A DNA stretch of 64,000 nt, taken from the NCBI GenBank assembly GCA_018881555.1, contig JACAXG010000165.1, forward strand, positions 926,479 to 990,478. Direction: 5' to 3'. The notes beneath the pieces were generated by a model that saw only the letters and a list, made by a program, of their open reading frames with translations, had not been told where the DNA came from and ran no database searches. The position numbers were made by a program, and so were the translations under genes. This document shows, piece after piece, positions 34,700 through 48,458 of this stretch. The DNA is from Amblyornis subalaris (lineage: Eukaryota > Chordata > Aves > Passeriformes > Ptilonorhynchidae). How positions within the stretch are numbered: the stretch's first letter is position 1; each line of letters starts with the position of its first letter.

Positions 34700-37600
34700 C
34701 ACTACTGGCCACCCACCAGCTGTCGAGCTGTTGGTAGTGACCCTTGGAGTCCAGCACAGCTTTCCCTTGGGAAATCCGCGCTTGCCCTTTACATGCTCAG
34801 AAATGGGTCCCGAGATGCTGTGCTCCATGATGGGTTTTACAGCGATTTCCACTCCCTGTACTGATCCTCACCAAGTCACATCTCTCCTTCCCCCAGAGAG
34901 TGCACGGATAATCCCTGCCACCCAGCCCTCCTCCTGCACTCATATTGTAATAGAAATCACAGAAACCGTGGCTCAGAGCCCGCGGGATGTCTCTGTGCAC
35001 CCTCTGCTCTGGCTGAGCCCAGGCAGCATGTCCCAGGCAGACAGCAACACCCTAAAATCTCCTTCAGGGTGATCCATCTCCAGCACAGAATAAAGATTTG
35101 GGTGATCCAGCTGCGACGTTTCCGCACAGGCTGGAGCTTTGCATCCCAAAAGCAGCCTCAGCTAGTTTTATACAAAGACGTTAACGAAATTCAGGATATC
35201 TTGGTTTTGAAAGCACTGCATAATTGCAAGCTGTTATTGTCTGAAACCGCATTTGCAAGATGCAGTCTCAACAGCCAGGCAGCTTGGGGAAAAGAAACAC
35301 TTGTTCAGTGTGGGAGAAGCTCCTGCAGAGGATACAATACCCTTGCCAAGCATTCCCAGGTCTTCAGCTGCCCAAGCACCACAGTTTTCAAGCAGAAACC
35401 CGTGGGTAACATCCTACTAAAATTGCCCCCAGTTCTTGCCCTAAGCTCAAGGGTTTTTCTGTTCCATTCCTCTGTATGCCATACAGGACCTTACATGACA
35501 CGCTCAGCACCAGATGGCAAAGCCAGCATTTTCTTGCAAAGGGGCAGATCCACAAGTGCCCCCATCTTGAATTGCAGCACCCAGAAAGCTCTGGCAAAGC
35601 TTTCATGTACACATTTTGACCCCATTCACAGCACTGCTGGGGTGTTGCAGATTGTGCTAATCCACTTGTGACTCCCTCTTGACTCCTTTGCCTCATCTGC
35701 CTTGAAAAGCAGAAGACTGGAAAATGCTTGGGTTTGATCAGGTATTGGCAAAACCACAGGGGTGAACGTTTTTTCAGGCATGGGATTCAGTGAGGGACTA
35801 GAGTACCCAGGAGGAGAACAACCGGATTTTGTCTTTAGCTTCGTTGTAACATTTCATCCAACGAGCTCAGCTGCTTTGGGCAGGATCCTGCCTCTGCTCA
35901 AGCTCTGATCAATGGCTCAGCAAGGGTTCAAGTGACAAATCCAGTCTTTCCCTGTAGGACATCCTTCAGTCAGGAGCAGTGGCCACATGCACTCCCTGTC
36001 ACTGTCCCATCACAAATAGAAAATCCATGTATACCCTTTCCCTTAGTCTTGTCTTTTCTTGTCCCAGCTTTGGAGGACTTCTTAGGTCAAACAAAACTTA
36101 AGACTGTGTCTTCTTGATACCAGTTGGCCTTGGGAGCCAGGTTTTTCAGTGCATCCATTTTTTGTGATGCATGGGACAATCTTGTTTGAAATCTGAAATT
36201 TGAGGACAAAGAGCCAGGAGCATCCATAGACTGACTTCAATTTGGGGCAGACCTCCCATGGCCTGTATGTGAGGGCAGGCAGGACTTTCCAGAGTGGGTG
36301 TCCCAGGTCCTCCAGGATGCCTGAGGGGTGCGGACGGCTCAGAGCTGGAGAGCATCCCTGCCAAATGATGCAGCGGCTGCTGCGAGTCTGCTTGTGTTCA
36401 ACGGGAGATCAGCTCACTTAGCCTCTGCTGAGTACAGACAGCTGAATGCTCACACAGTGCTCAGCATCCCCTGCCCCTGGCCACCACTGACCCCAGGGGA
36501 GGGTGGCAGGGCTGGTGGCCAGGCAGAGCTCTGCGTGGCCCAGCAGCACCAGTGTTAACGGGGCTCTGCCCCAGCCTGCCGGGAGTGCACACTTGCCTGC
36601 AGAGCTGTGCTTCCAGAACACTCCTTGCAATTACATGCCCTGCCACAGCTATTAATATTTATTAGACTCAATTATTCATGGCCTCTTTAGGATCCTGTTG
36701 TTTAAGTCCAGCTTGAGATCTCCAGGCTAGCAATCACAAAAGTTGCTTTCCAGAGGAATTACAGTAAATCAAGCCGTTGGAATTGTTGCAAGCAGATGTA
36801 AAACTCCCAGACAGAGCTGCCTAGAAAAGAGCCTCGTGTCCAGCACTCAGAGGCCCAAATGTGTTACGCATGAGCTCAAATCTTCCTGGGGTGGGATGCA
36901 GGGTCGTGGGACACCAGATTCCTTCTCACTGCCACCTGCACGGCGGTCACGCTGACCATCTCCTGAATCTGCAGGGGAGAACAGCCCGGGAATAACAGCT
37001 TGGAACCTTTTCCCTGTCAAAAGGACACATGGTGAGGATGGAGAACAAAGCGTAATGTTCGTGGCAAAGCAGGCAGCAGCTAGGAGGATGCAGTCTGTCC
37101 TGGTGGCTGTGGCATGACTGTGACAGGGGAAGTCCTTGTACCAGCTCCCGACTGGTATTTTCTCCATGGTGGGTAAGCCACAGTAGAGGGGATCAGGATC
37201 CAGAAGGAATACCCCAGGGTATCCTGCCCAGCAAGCACAATGCATGGCACAGGGTATCCCACTGAGATCTCCCAAACTGCTCCATCAATGGAGCTAACAG
37301 CACACACACAGCCTGGAGAGGGAGGATTTGCCTTCCTGCCCTGTTGATGCCCAGATTTGCACTGTGGCAAGGTCTGGGTGAGTCCCAGCACCCGGCACCG
37401 AGCACACCAGCCCCTGAGAGTGTAGGGGAGGAGGCAGAGGGTCCACCCACACACCACCCCCAGCAGATTCGAGCTGCCAGGGCTGCACTCTGCCAGCAGA
37501 AAGCCATCTGGAGCACTCAGAGGTGCTCAGCAAGGCTGATAAGCTAACTGTGCCGGCCGAGCTGTCTCAGGCTGCTTGCAAGGCCCCAGGCAGGGCAGGA

Positions 37601-40150
37601 GAACCCAGAGCTTCCCCTGCAAAGCCTGGGCTACACTCCTGCTGCTGACCTCTGCCTCTGCTCCCAGCCTGAGGCTCACAGTAGCCATCCCACAGACCAT
37701 GGCCACTCCAGCAGCTCTTGGCACCATAGAAATAACAGGTGGGACAGGGCACTCCCAGGGGATCCACAAGCCACTGGAGGGGACTTGGTGTGGGCAGGGT
37801 CCCCCAGACCACTGGGCATGGCACAGGTCCCTGAAACCCTTGTGAAGAGAGCGAGCAGACAGTCTGTGGTGGTGCTGGCTGATGCTCACTGGCTGTGATC
37901 AGAATTGGAGCATGTGGAGATTGTGGAGACACCTGGGAGAGGGAGGAGAGAGCTCACGCAAGAAACGCAGATTTCCTCCAGCCCCTTCTCTCCACAAGCG
38001 CTGGTCTCTGGAGAGCTGAGGGCTCTGAGGAGCAAAGCACGGCGGGGAGGAGGTGCATGGCCAGGAGGGAGCATGATGCACGGGGTCTTCTCCAGGGACC
38101 AAGAAACTCCTGAGGAGCAGCCTTGCCCACGGCTGAGCCACATCTCCAGCGTGAAGGGATGGAGTGATTCGCTTAGCGAGGAGGAGGAGGAACAGGGCGG
38201 CTTCAAGGGAAGCAGTCCTACACGTTGAAGCCTCGGCAATGAGCGGGCAGAAGGGACTCTCCTCCACAGCCAGGGCGATGGCCCTGTGCCACCAGTCTCG
38301 TGTGCCACTCAGGTGGGTGTCAGAGCCCAGCCAGGAGATGCCAGGAGGGAGAGGAACTGGGCAGGGGCACTCAGATGCCAGAGCGAGGGCCATCCCATGA
38401 GACAGGCCACATGTCACCCTCAAAAACTGGGTTCCCTCGTATGTCATCCTTCCTCTGACCTGCCCTTCGTCCTCACCATTTCCCTTGTGTACCTACACCA
38501 GCAGCTGGTGTCTCCTGTCCATGCCATGGCCCTCCTTTGACCAAAATCTGCAAATAACTAAAACCTGCTCTGCTCTGGGCTCCAGCATGGCTCAGAGTAT
38601 AAAATTTTGATCTGTTAAATGCGTTTTGAGAGGAAGCTGGATGAACTGGAGAAGGAACACAAATCCGCCTCCATTCCCCCTCCTGGGGCAGCTGCCTTGC
38701 CTGCATCATGCTGGCTGAGAGGCTGGAGGGGGGCTGGCAGACGAAGAAGGGCTCATGCCATGCCAGTGCTGGCATGGAAAAGCAGCCCAGAGCCTGCCTG
38801 GCTGGGCTGGAGGGCCTGGAGGAGTTGGAAGGGCTGATCCAGTTCACAGAAAGGTCAAGCGGGGCAAAGAGGTGGATTTGAAAGAAGAAGAGAGAAGAGA
38901 CAGGAACACAGCCAGGGAGCAAGTGAGACAGGCAACCCAGCTCCAGAAAGCAGGGCAGGCACATGCCAGTGGGCTCCTGTGCTTCTGGGAGCAGGGTCCC
39001 TGCTCTCTATGCTGGGATGACAGCAGGTTTGGGACAAAGAGGGGCCAGACCCTCTGAGCTGTAAGGTCTGCCCCACATCACACCTCAAACCACCTTTTTT
39101 CCCTCCTCTACTGAGCCATCACGCCAGCTGCCTGCTCCACCAGCCCAGCCAACTTTGGGGGTGATAGGTCCCCCGATCCCACCACCCATCCCCACATTTT
39201 CTGCTCAGGGTCCCGGGCACCCTCATCTCACAGCCCTCCCCTCACCTTGCTGAAGGAACCAAGATGATCCCATTCCCAACAGTGCCTCAGACAGTCTCCA
39301 GCAGGCAGGGGCATTTTCTTTTTCCCCAAAAAGCGTCTGAATCCCAGCAAGAGCTGTTTTAATCAGAGCTTTCTGTCCTGCAGGACTCAGCGTGGGGTAG
39401 TGAAAGAGGCGCAGACAGCCCTTTTACTCTCCCCTCCCATCAACCCTCTGTTTGGCCTTCTCTCCTTTTTTACTTCCCCCCCTTCTCCACATTTCAAGCC
39501 TGCTTGGTAAATGTTTGAAAGTGAAGCTGATGTGGTTGGTATGGCAACACCAGGCTGGGGCCCTAGCCTGAAACCCCAAACACACAATTAGCTGATTAAG
39601 AGGAGAGGCAGTGGCGCGCTGGGGCTCTGATGCTCCGCAGGGCTGTTCCCAACCGCCCCATCAGAGGCGCTTGGAGGTCCCCAAGAGGGATGACACGGAG
39701 CGTGCACAGCCCCTCACATGGGTAAAGGCTTTCCAGGCTTGGAGAGGCTGGGGATGAGCCTTTGCAGGAAGCCAGTCTGTAGGATGCTGCGGTGTGGGAA
39801 CAGGGCTGATGGAGATACCAAAAGCCACGTGCAGGCTTCTGGACCACTTGCAAGCGCCCAGCAGTCCAGCGTCACACCACGGGGCACACCAGGTCCCATC
39901 TGCATGTTAGAACAGGACCCAGCTGTGCCCCAGGAGGATGCAATGGCTAGATCCAGCACTCCAGGCTCTCAGCTGAGAGGAGAGGAGAGGAAAGGAGCTG
40001 CGTAAGAGGAGAGGGAGAATAGAGGGAGAACCACCGTCCTCTGGAGCCAGATGGGCTCTGCCTCCAGCCCTAAGGGCTGCCTGCTTGTCCACAGCCCCCT
40101 AAACAGACCATGACAGTGCCTTTGCTGGCAGGGCAGAGGTATTTGGGTCG
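34700..40150. other. Intergenic DNA, no gene recognised
   Basis: No family-matching coding exon. A 200-codon plus-strand frame at 35069-35671 is long for its moderate GC but lacks recognisable domains or splice context. An AT-rich stretch at 36645-36790 (TTAATATTTATTAGACTCAA) looks like a possible conserved non-coding element. Confidence 0.45.
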
Positions 40151-40157
40151 GCTCTGC

Positions 40158-40334
40158 CCTCTCCTCTCCCTCTCCTCTCCTTTTCTCTTCTTTCCTCTTC
40201 TCTCCCTCTCCATTCCTCTTCTCTCCCACTCCTCTCCTCTTCTCTCCCACTCCTCTCCTCTCCTCTCCTCTCCTCTCCTCTCCTCTCCTCTCCTCTCCTC
40301 TTCTCTCCCTCTCCTCTGCTCTCCCTCTCCTCTT
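40158..40334 (+). repeat. Polypyrimidine (CTCTC)n tract
   Basis: About 175 bp of almost pure C/T, with CTCCTCTC and CTCTTCTCTCC units and a homogeneous TCCTC core near 40252-40300. It has mirror-repeat potential for triplex DNA. Confidence 0.9.
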
Positions 40335-40339
40335 GCACA

Positions 40340-43300
40340 GCTTCGTTGCTCATAGAGTGGCTCAGGAAGGCAGCAATCATCCCGGTGACAGCCCTGGTTA
40401 ATGAAGTCGGCCGTCATTAGGCGTTTCCGTTCCACTTGAAAAGCTGTTCTGTGAGGATGCTCCACCGGTCTGTGGCAGAGATGGAGGATGTGGGCATGGG
40501 TGACGCTGCAGGGTGACTGCCAGGCTAGCAGCGTGGGCAGCAGGGAGGGCTGGCATTCCTGTGGGGCTCAGGGCATGTCCTGCGAGGTGCTGTGGGGTTA
40601 CAAACCCATACCCTGCACCCATCAACTGTCCAAACCCAGCACTGCACCTCCTCAACCCAGCCTCGACCCTTCTCCCCATTCCCAGGGCTCATCCTGCCCT
40701 CCAGAGGCCTGCAGTGTCCTGGGGAACAAGTCCCTGCACCAGTCTCTGCTATTTGAGTACACCCATGTCCCTGCTTAGGAAAGGGGGGTACAAGTCCCTG
40801 GAGAGCTGTGGGGGGTCTGGCATCAAACTTGTATGGGGACCTGAAGGTGGATTGGAGAGGACAGGCTGGGAGGGATGCCCACCATCTGGGAGCTGGCTGG
40901 AGTGGTCCTGTGAAGAGGGTCATTTAGCTGATGCCTGCAAGAGTGCTCCTAGATTAGAGAGCTCTAAATTGCTCAGCTATTATCTGTCCAGCGGGAGCAC
41001 CCTCGTCTCATCAGGGCCAGGCTTGGCGAGCTGCCAGCCACAGCAATGGGGTCGGAAGACCCACGACTCCCTGCCCCAGCCGCTCTGCAGGGACCTGCCA
41101 CTCCAAGGAAGGGCATCCCAGGATAAGCACAGGCTGCCACCGTTGGGGAACACCTTCCCAGTCCTGCAGTATGTCCTCTGGGCAAGACGGGTTGCTGGCT
41201 TCCTCCCATCTGCTTCATGTCCCTGCTTCCCTCACCCCTGAACCTTCCCCCCAGCTCCTCGTGGGGCGTTTTGGCGCCCTGACACTATCAGACCACATCC
41301 TTTCTCTGTACTCCCTCCCCAGGTCCTAACACTGGTCTCCATCAACTTTTCTCCCTTATCATGGGGATGGAGGCAGCTCACGGAGGAGCAATGTGCACAA
41401 ATGGCTGCACAAGGTAACGCGGTACTGAGCACCTCCCACTCTCCAAGGCTCCTCAGAACCCGGGCATGGAGGATAAGGGAACAGCCAAGCTGTGACTGCA
41501 GGACTGTAGCAGGGAGCAGAGGGTAGCACGCAGCTCTGGAAGTGGACAAGCGAGAGAATGGATGGGCTGGATGTAGGCTGGATGTCCTCCTTCTGGCAGC
41601 TGGAGAAGCTGATGGAATACAACGCCTGCTCAGAGATGCATGTCCAGCAGATCTGGGGCTGCTATGGCTCAGCCCAGCAGATGTGGGGATGTGGCAGTGA
41701 GGCAGGAATGCATCAGACATAGACGAGGATGAGGAGGAAGCAGTGCTCAACTCTGTACCAGGTCAGGGCCCTGGATGGAGCTAAAATCACCCTGTGAAGC
41801 ACAATGTGCTTGGCTGGATACAGCTGGAGTGGGACCTCAGACCAACTTTGCAGCTGGGCAAAGGAGAGGTGCCTCCTATCCACACAAAGTGGTGCCTGGC
41901 CATGCCACAGATGGAATTCTGCTGTGAATCCAGACAGACCTCGATTGCAAACTCCCCAGTCCAGTGTGGCTGAAGATAGATAGACAAATTCTACTCCAGG
42001 CTTCTGCATTGGGCGATTTTTGAGAACCACAAAGGCTGCTGGGGAGGGGACAAAACCAGGCCTTGCACCCTGGCAGTGTACACAGGGCTGCTCAGCAATC
42101 GTGTCCGGCCAGAGCTCTGCACTCTGGGACGGGAGGGAGAAGCTCAGAGCGCAGAAGCTCGGTGCCACGGCGCGAGGCACGCAGCCAGCAGCCGCAGCGT
42201 CTTAACCTACTTTGGGCTCGCTACCGCGCGGCTGCTGGTCAGGGCCAAAGGAGGGGCTGCACCCGTGTTGGGCACCATCTGGCAGCTCCTGCTCAGGGCA
42301 CTCTGGCTACTGAGGGCAGGGGGAAAGCCAGGAGCTGCCATCCCCATCCCTGTCCCCATCAGCATCCCAAAGACCACGGCAGGACGAATGCAGGGAGCAG
42401 GAGCCACGGAGCAGTCACCATCCCATCACCAGTTTGCTATGGCATTGGCACCTCACACATGGACCTTGGGGGGAGCATTGGTGGGGACAGGAGCAGGAGA
42501 GGGAAGGTATCAGAGCAGCCCAGGATTCTCCAGGAACCAGCTGCCCAAGGGAAGCAGGTTTGAGCCATTGGGGTAGGTGGCACAGGGCCACAGGTCCCCT
42601 CCACCCTCAGGCTTGAGCTGCAGGGAGCTGGCAGCTGTGGGGACCGATGGCTCAGCTGCCAGGGTGTGGGATCACCAGAGCACAGCTGCATCGATGTGAG
42701 GAGTGAAAGGTGGTGTCAATGATCTGGCCCTGATGTGGGAACACGATGGACAGCCATCAGCATCCTGCACAGCACCTGACTGATGACCAGGCGAGTGAGA
42801 GACAGCCATCAATGAGCCAGTGTGAATGTCCGGGGACAGCAAGGGACAACTGCCAGCGGCCATGAAGGACTGCAGCCAGCACCAGGAGGTATCCTGGTGC
42901 CAGTGGAGAGCAAAATCATGTCTGCAGCTGGGATCAGGTCCATGAGTAAGATCCTGAGCTCCTTTCCCTGCACGGAGCCCAAAAAGGTGGGGGGCACGGG
43001 CTGTGACTGCTGGAGGGAGCCAGGCGTGTGGGGGGCACGGGCTGTGACTGCTGGAGGGAGCCAGGCGTGGTCTCCCTCACTCACAGGCTTGATCCTGCAC
43101 CGCTTATTCCAGGTGATGGGCAATGCTCTGCCATTCCCTGCCTGCAGTCTGACAGGGCAGCCCATCAGGCAGCCAGTTTTTATCCAATTTCATGCTGATT
43201 TTGGTATCATCCTTCCCTCCTGAAACAGCTGCCATGAGGGGAGTCGATGCCTCTACGAACCCTCCCTGCAGCGCATCAACACTATTATCTCCATCAGCCA

Positions 43301-43360
43301 AACTTGCAATCTCCTGAAAAAAGATATCTCGCTATTTTGACAAGTTCTCTTTTCCATCAC
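40340..43360. other. Intergenic DNA, no gene recognised
   Basis: Only chance frames. The one clear structure is the exact 41-bp tandem repeat near 43.0 kb. Confidence 0.45.
42988..43069 (+). repeat. Exact 41-bp tandem duplication
   Basis: The unit from 42988 to 43028 (TGGGGGGCACGGGCTGTGAC...CAGGCGTG) is repeated without change at 43029-43069. The identity implies a recent duplication, or an assembly or slippage event. Confidence 0.95.
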
Positions 43361-43369
43361 CCCCCGCCG

Positions 43370-44060
43370 GCTGCCAGGAGCGCCGGCTGGCGCAGGCGCA
43401 ACGAGGCTGCCGCTCCTGCCGAAACCTCGGGTCTCCCCGCTCCCTCCGCACCCGAGGGCAGCCCCCCCCCGGCCCGTGTCCCCCCCCGGGGTGCGGGCGG
43501 CGGCGGCGGCCGGGGCTGGGCAGCGCACGGCGTTCCGGGCCGGGCGCTCCCGAGCACCGCAGATGGCGAGGGAGCCCACACGCCGCGCCGCCGCAGCAGC
43601 CAGTGACCTACACGCGGGCGTCATGCGAGATTTTGGAGCGGGGAGAGGAGCTGACGAAAATGCACATTCCCGCGGCAGCTCAGCTCTCACCTCCGCCCCT
43701 GCAGCCCTCCTCCAAGCAGACCGGCGCTGCCGGCTCCCTGTCAGGAGCTTCCCCAGCCTGTTGCCGGTTGCGCCGCTCCGCTGAGCAGCCAACCACGCCG
43801 TGGCTTTTCGGAGAGGACAGGGGACTGCGTCCTCCTCCTCCCCAAAGGGTGCGAGACGATCCTTAATCTGGCACAGGGCGGAGGCTGCTGGGTGTCCTTG
43901 CAGAAGCGGGGCTGGGCTGCAGCTCTCCTTGGTGGGACACCGCACCTGCCTGCAGCGGGACCCCCAAGGCCCTCGGCGGCCAGGGCAGGAGCAAGGCTGG
44001 AGCTCCTCCTCGACTTTGCTTTTCCAGGAACCACTGCAGTCGGCCCTCGGACTGCCAGGG
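43370..44060. promoter_or_regulatory. CpG island, candidate upstream promoter of PHF24
   Basis: Strong CpG density, with GCGGCGGCGGCGGCCGGGGC near 43497 and CGCCGCGCCGCCGCAGCAG near 43582, against CpG-poor flanks. No TATA box seen. It lies 7.3 kb upstream of the first PHF24 coding exon and is the most island-like block in the window. A minus-strand or unrelated transcript is equally possible. Confidence 0.5.
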
Positions 44061-44099
44061 CAGGGCCCTCCCGACAGAGGCACTAAAAGCTTTCACTGC

Positions 44100-45990
44100 C
44101 TGCCCGCACACTCCTCTCCGGTCCTCTGGGGCCAAGGTTCGTCCGTGAAGATGTTTCCTGCTGGCCTCACTTAGAGCTGGCCTCCACTCTCGCCACCCTA
44201 CAGCCATCCCAACACCTTTCCACCATGCTTCCCAGGCCAAATAACACAAAAATGTGATTCAGCCTGAAGGGAAGCATTCCTGGGGAAGGATGAAGCACAG
44301 AGAGGCACTTTGGGTCAGGGCAGGGCAACCAGAGGCTCCATTAAGGCTCCTGCAGCTGATGGAGTGAAGCAAGACGGGACCTGACAGCCACAAGCAGAAA
44401 ACAGATAAATCCTGTTCCCAGCCTGGCTTTGTGCATCCCCAGCCATGGCGAAGGAAGCCACAGACCAGCTCAGATCCCAGCACAGCACTCAAATGCTGCT
44501 TTTCCCAGCCTCTGGATCTGTTTGCAGGTGACATGAACTGCAGATGGTCTCAGGTCCCTCCCAGCTGAGACATGGGAAGGGTCTGTAATGAAGTTTGAGT
44601 ATTGTGGGATCAGTATTGGTGCCCAACAGTATAGGGAGGGCTGGCACAGGGTGTGGAATAGCAGTCAGGGTTCAGGAACCATCCTGGCACCAGCACGTGG
44701 CCCAAGCATGTGGAGCCTGGTCCAAATAGAGTGCTGGAAGCACCCTCAGAGCTGCCCCATCCCAGTCACTTGCTCCTGGAGAGGCAGGGCACTGCAGGGG
44801 TGTTGGATGGTGAGTCCATCACAGGTTTTTTCAGCAGCATAGAAGACCTCAGGGACAGTGCTGCCCATCTTCCAGAAGCCAGGAAGCATTAGTCATCAAA
44901 TGGTTCTTAATCCTGTGACTCCCACTCCACGCTCCCCACGGTCTCTGCATGAGAAAGGTGATAACTCCACCTCCCCCCTGCTGGTCACTGCTGCCCACGC
45001 GTCCACTTCTCTGCGGGGCTGACAGATCTGCGTGGAGACAGACAGGACCTGCCCAGTGGAGGGCACAGGGGCTGGCATGGCTAGGATGTCAGGTTGGGAT
45101 GTGGGGTTCCTCCCCAGAAGTATCCTGGGAACAGGAACAGTGCAGTGGGGCTGAGCAGAGCTTCCCTTTCCCCTAGTCGGGAGAGGACCTGTTGTATCCA
45201 GCCTGGCCAAGGAGCATGGCAGCCCTGCAGCATCCCCACTGCCCAGGCCCCTCTGCTCTCGCCTTGAGCACTAATCTGAAGCCTGGATGGAAGCTGCTCC
45301 TACAAGGGCTCAGGGTCTGTTTCACCCTAAATCGTCCCCGGGTAGAGCTGTCTATTCCTGAAAGAGAAAGCACAGCCCCTTGCCACTGGTACCCCCTTCC
45401 AGGAAGGTGTAGGGGGCTGAGTGATCATCTCCACCAAGCTGATGTGGGGCAGCTGGGGATGCACGTGGACCAGATATCCTGCCTTCAAAGGTGCTGCATT
45501 AGAGCTGTGCCCTCTTCTCCCCACCACCATCCTCCCTCCTGCCCCATCACCTCCTTGAGCCCCCAGCCCTGCTGCAGCCCTGTGGTGTGCACCCCAGGGG
45601 ATGTATCAAGTCCTGGGGACTAGGAGAGCAAAAACCTTGGTGCTGCATTGCACTGGGCACACAGTGGCCAGCAGTCACCGTGCCCCTGCTGCGCCGTGGT
45701 GTGGGAAGGACAGCCTGCCTGCAACACTGACCAGCAGGTATCGGGTTAAGGCAGGTGCAGGTAGCCTGTGGCCGGGGCAGTGGTCTGAGGCAGACTGTGC
45801 GGGGGGGAGGTGAGGGGGGGGACAGATGAGACCTTCGCTCCTCCTTGGACGCAGTCCCATCTCCGTAATCCTTGAAATTTTTTCTAAGAAAGGCGGTTCA
45901 GCCCAGGGGGGCAAAGGAGATGCGGGGAAAGCGTTTATTGGTATCTCCCAGCACACGTCAGCCCAGATAAAAAAAATCTTCGCTTCTCAG
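44100..45990. other. Non-coding DNA between CpG island and candidate 5' exon
   Basis: No coding exon recognised. If PHF24 starts at the CpG island, this is part of its first intron. Confidence 0.4.
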
Positions 45991-46087
45991 AGAGCTTTTT
46001 AACGCGGCTCAGGCAGCAATTGGTACAGGGACAGCAAACCAGGCTACATCTGCTGAGCCTCAGTCACAAGCTCCCTGCTTCCTCTAA

Positions 46088-46118
46088 GTGTGTGTGTGTG
46101 TGTGTGTGTGTGCGTGCG
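46088..46118 (+). repeat. (GT)n microsatellite
   Basis: About 12 GT units ending in GCGTGCG, upstream of the candidate 5' exon of PHF24. Confidence 0.95.
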
Positions 46119-46189
46119 CTAGACACAGGCATCCGCTCCCAGCATCTCGCTGCCTCCTGCATCCTCCGGCAGCAAGTGCAGGGCTCTGG

Positions 46190-46360
46190 CTTCCCGGGTA
46201 CCACCCTCGCCGCTCCATCCCTTGACAGGGATTTGCACGCGGGGCTCGGCATGCGGTGAGCGCCCGCGGGCGGAGAGGGGCTCGTGGCCAGAGGCAGCGG
46301 CGATGGACACCGTGTGGACTGCTGTCTAGGGCTCGTGTTCCCAGACCGACCCTGACCCTG
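46190..46360 (+). other. Candidate non-coding 5' exon of PHF24
   Basis: A CpG-rich segment ends in a consensus splice donor, CCCTG/GTGAGTGGGG, with the intron starting at 46361. It lies upstream of PHF24 on the same strand. Because the first PHF24 coding exon has an acceptor four bases before its ATG, at least one upstream untranslated exon is needed. The 5' end of this exon is not defined, and there is no transcript evidence. Confidence 0.3.
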
Positions 46361-47629
46361 GTGAGTGGGGTTTTTTTGCCATCGTTGGTGCTTTGCCGGG
46401 TGCATGGCATGGGCTATCCACACATCGTGACAACCTTGAGTGGGTGCCCCCCACCTGCCCCCGGGGTCCTGGTGCCAGGGAGGGTGACCACAGCTCCTGG
46501 GATGGGGTGCCTGGGAGCGGGGATGAGGATGGGGTGGGTGGGTCCTGCCCAGGTGTCGGGGTTCTCATGTGTGTACTGGGGAAAGGGGCTGGGGAGGGAG
46601 ACGAGAAGGAGAAGTGCAGATCTGGGCAGGAGCTGTGTCTGCTGCAGAGGAAGGGACTCTGCTGTCGCGGCATTTTCATCCCCCTCTGGGAGATGAAAGC
46701 GTGCGACACACCTATAAAATCTGCCATGGCGCGGCAGGACGGGCAACCTGATCCGGCAGGGAGAGCTGCCACCGGCTTGGTGTCCCCAGGACTGGGACAC
46801 AGCACAGCTGGGGCTCCTGCCACCCCCCAGACATCCCCACTGGGCTCCCACAGCTCTGCAGAGGGTGGGAGGGTACCATCAGCCACAAACCTCCCTGCCC
46901 CATGGCAAACAGATCGCCTCGCAGCAGCAGTCCCAGCAGTGCCACAGTCCCAGCATGTGCTGTCTGCCCGGGAGAGGGGACAATGGGGTGCTGCTGGACC
47001 CCGGTGGCCAGCTGCAGCCTGCTCAGGGGGGTGGAATGCAATGTCCCCTAAGCAGAGCCCGCTGCCTTCGCTGCCTGGCCCCCCTTGCCTCAGGCAGGCA
47101 GCAACTGGGAGGGTGTGCAGGGCTGTGCCAGAGCCATGCCAGAGCCATGCCAGGGTTATGGCAGCTCCTCCCAGCCCTGCTCCATGCCCTTCAGACTGAG
47201 CCCTGGGACCAGTCAACCATAAGCTCCCAGGGTTGTCCTCCCTATTGGTACCCCACCCCCCTGTCCCTAGAGTCCCTAATGCTGCTGCCAGGAAAGCACA
47301 GCAGTGCAGAGCAAAAGCCCTGGGAACCTGGTGAGGGCAGGGAGGAGGCCTGGCCCACTGGCAGCCTGTGGGGACCAGGGGCATCCTTCCTCACAATCGG
47401 GGAGCCTGCTCCGGGCACACGAGGAGGTTCTGCTCCAGGCGCACCCCTGACGCATCCCCTTGAAGGTGGGTGCCATGGACCCTGCTCAAGGGGGCAGCAG
47501 CCCAAGCACCCGCTGACCCTTCATTTGCTGGTGGGGCTTTGCACCGAGGACACGCCATGGGGCAGGTAACAGTCAGTCCTACAGACCCTGTGGCTCCGCA
47601 CCCCTGTCTCCCTAGGCTGCCACTGCGCA

Positions 47630-48030
47630 CCACAACTGCTCACCCCGCACCCACAGCCCCCAAAAAGCACCCATCCTGCACCCCCATCTGCCACAGACAC
47701 CACCCCACGCCCACAGCTGCTGCAACATCCCTGCACCCAAAGCCACCACCCACCCCGTGCCCACCGCCACTGCAACACCCTCCGTGGGCCGCAACACCCG
47801 CCCCGCGCTGCCAGCCACGCCGTAGCACGTCCACCCCAAAACACATCCACCCCTCGCACCCCATCCACCCCGTAACACATCCAGTCCTAACGAACGCACC
47901 TTCCTGCGCTGCTCCCCGACGCATCCTACCTGCGCTCCCAGCCACCACACGCCCCCGCCGCGCCGCGCTACGCCCACCTGTGTGCCACCCGCCGCCCCGC
48001 ACCCGCCACTAACCCGGCACCCCGCAACCC
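47630..48030 (+). repeat. Degenerate CACCCC/GCACCC-rich minisatellite-like tract
   Basis: The plus strand is very poor in G and consists of words such as CACCCCGCACCCACAGCCCC repeated irregularly. All the long frames here, on both strands, come from this low complexity. Confidence 0.6.
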
Positions 48031-48418
48031 CGGCACAGGCCACCTGTGCTCTGCTGTGGGAGAGGGATTTTGCGCCCGTGCAGGGACCACTGGCTCTGTT
48101 TGCATCCAGGTGCTCTGCCCTTCTTCCTTCTCCCGGGGTGCCTCCGTGCTGGCCACCAGCTCTGTCCCCATTCCCACCTAACACAGGCTTAATCCTCACT
48201 CCAGCTGCACCAGCCTTGCCTCCATGCCTCAGTTTCCCCCGTGTAAAGAGGTGCGTGGAGCTGGGAAAGATGCGTCCATGGGTGCTAAGAGGATGAAGTG
48301 CTTCCTGGCTCAGTGCTTTGCTGCGGGAATGAAGCAGCAAGGAGCAAATCCGAAACAGAAGAGTGAGGGGAATGGGTGTTGACCCAGGGATCAGGGCAGG
48401 GGTGCAGGCGGCTGGGGG

Positions 48419-48458
48419 CAAGGGAAGGGAAGGGAAGGGAAGGGAAGGGAAGGGAAGG
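48419..48458 (+). repeat. (GGGAA)n microsatellite
   Basis: Seven or so AGGGA/GGGAA units in a row. Confidence 0.95.

Noticed and set aside
35069..35671. 200-codon plus-strand frame in moderate-GC DNA
   Set aside because: No signal peptide, domain or splice context. Worth a database search, but not supportable as a gene here.
46326..47384. 352-codon minus-strand frame antisense to the PHF24 upstream region
   Set aside because: Pro/Gly/Ser-rich chance frame matching no family, with overlapping frames on the plus strand.
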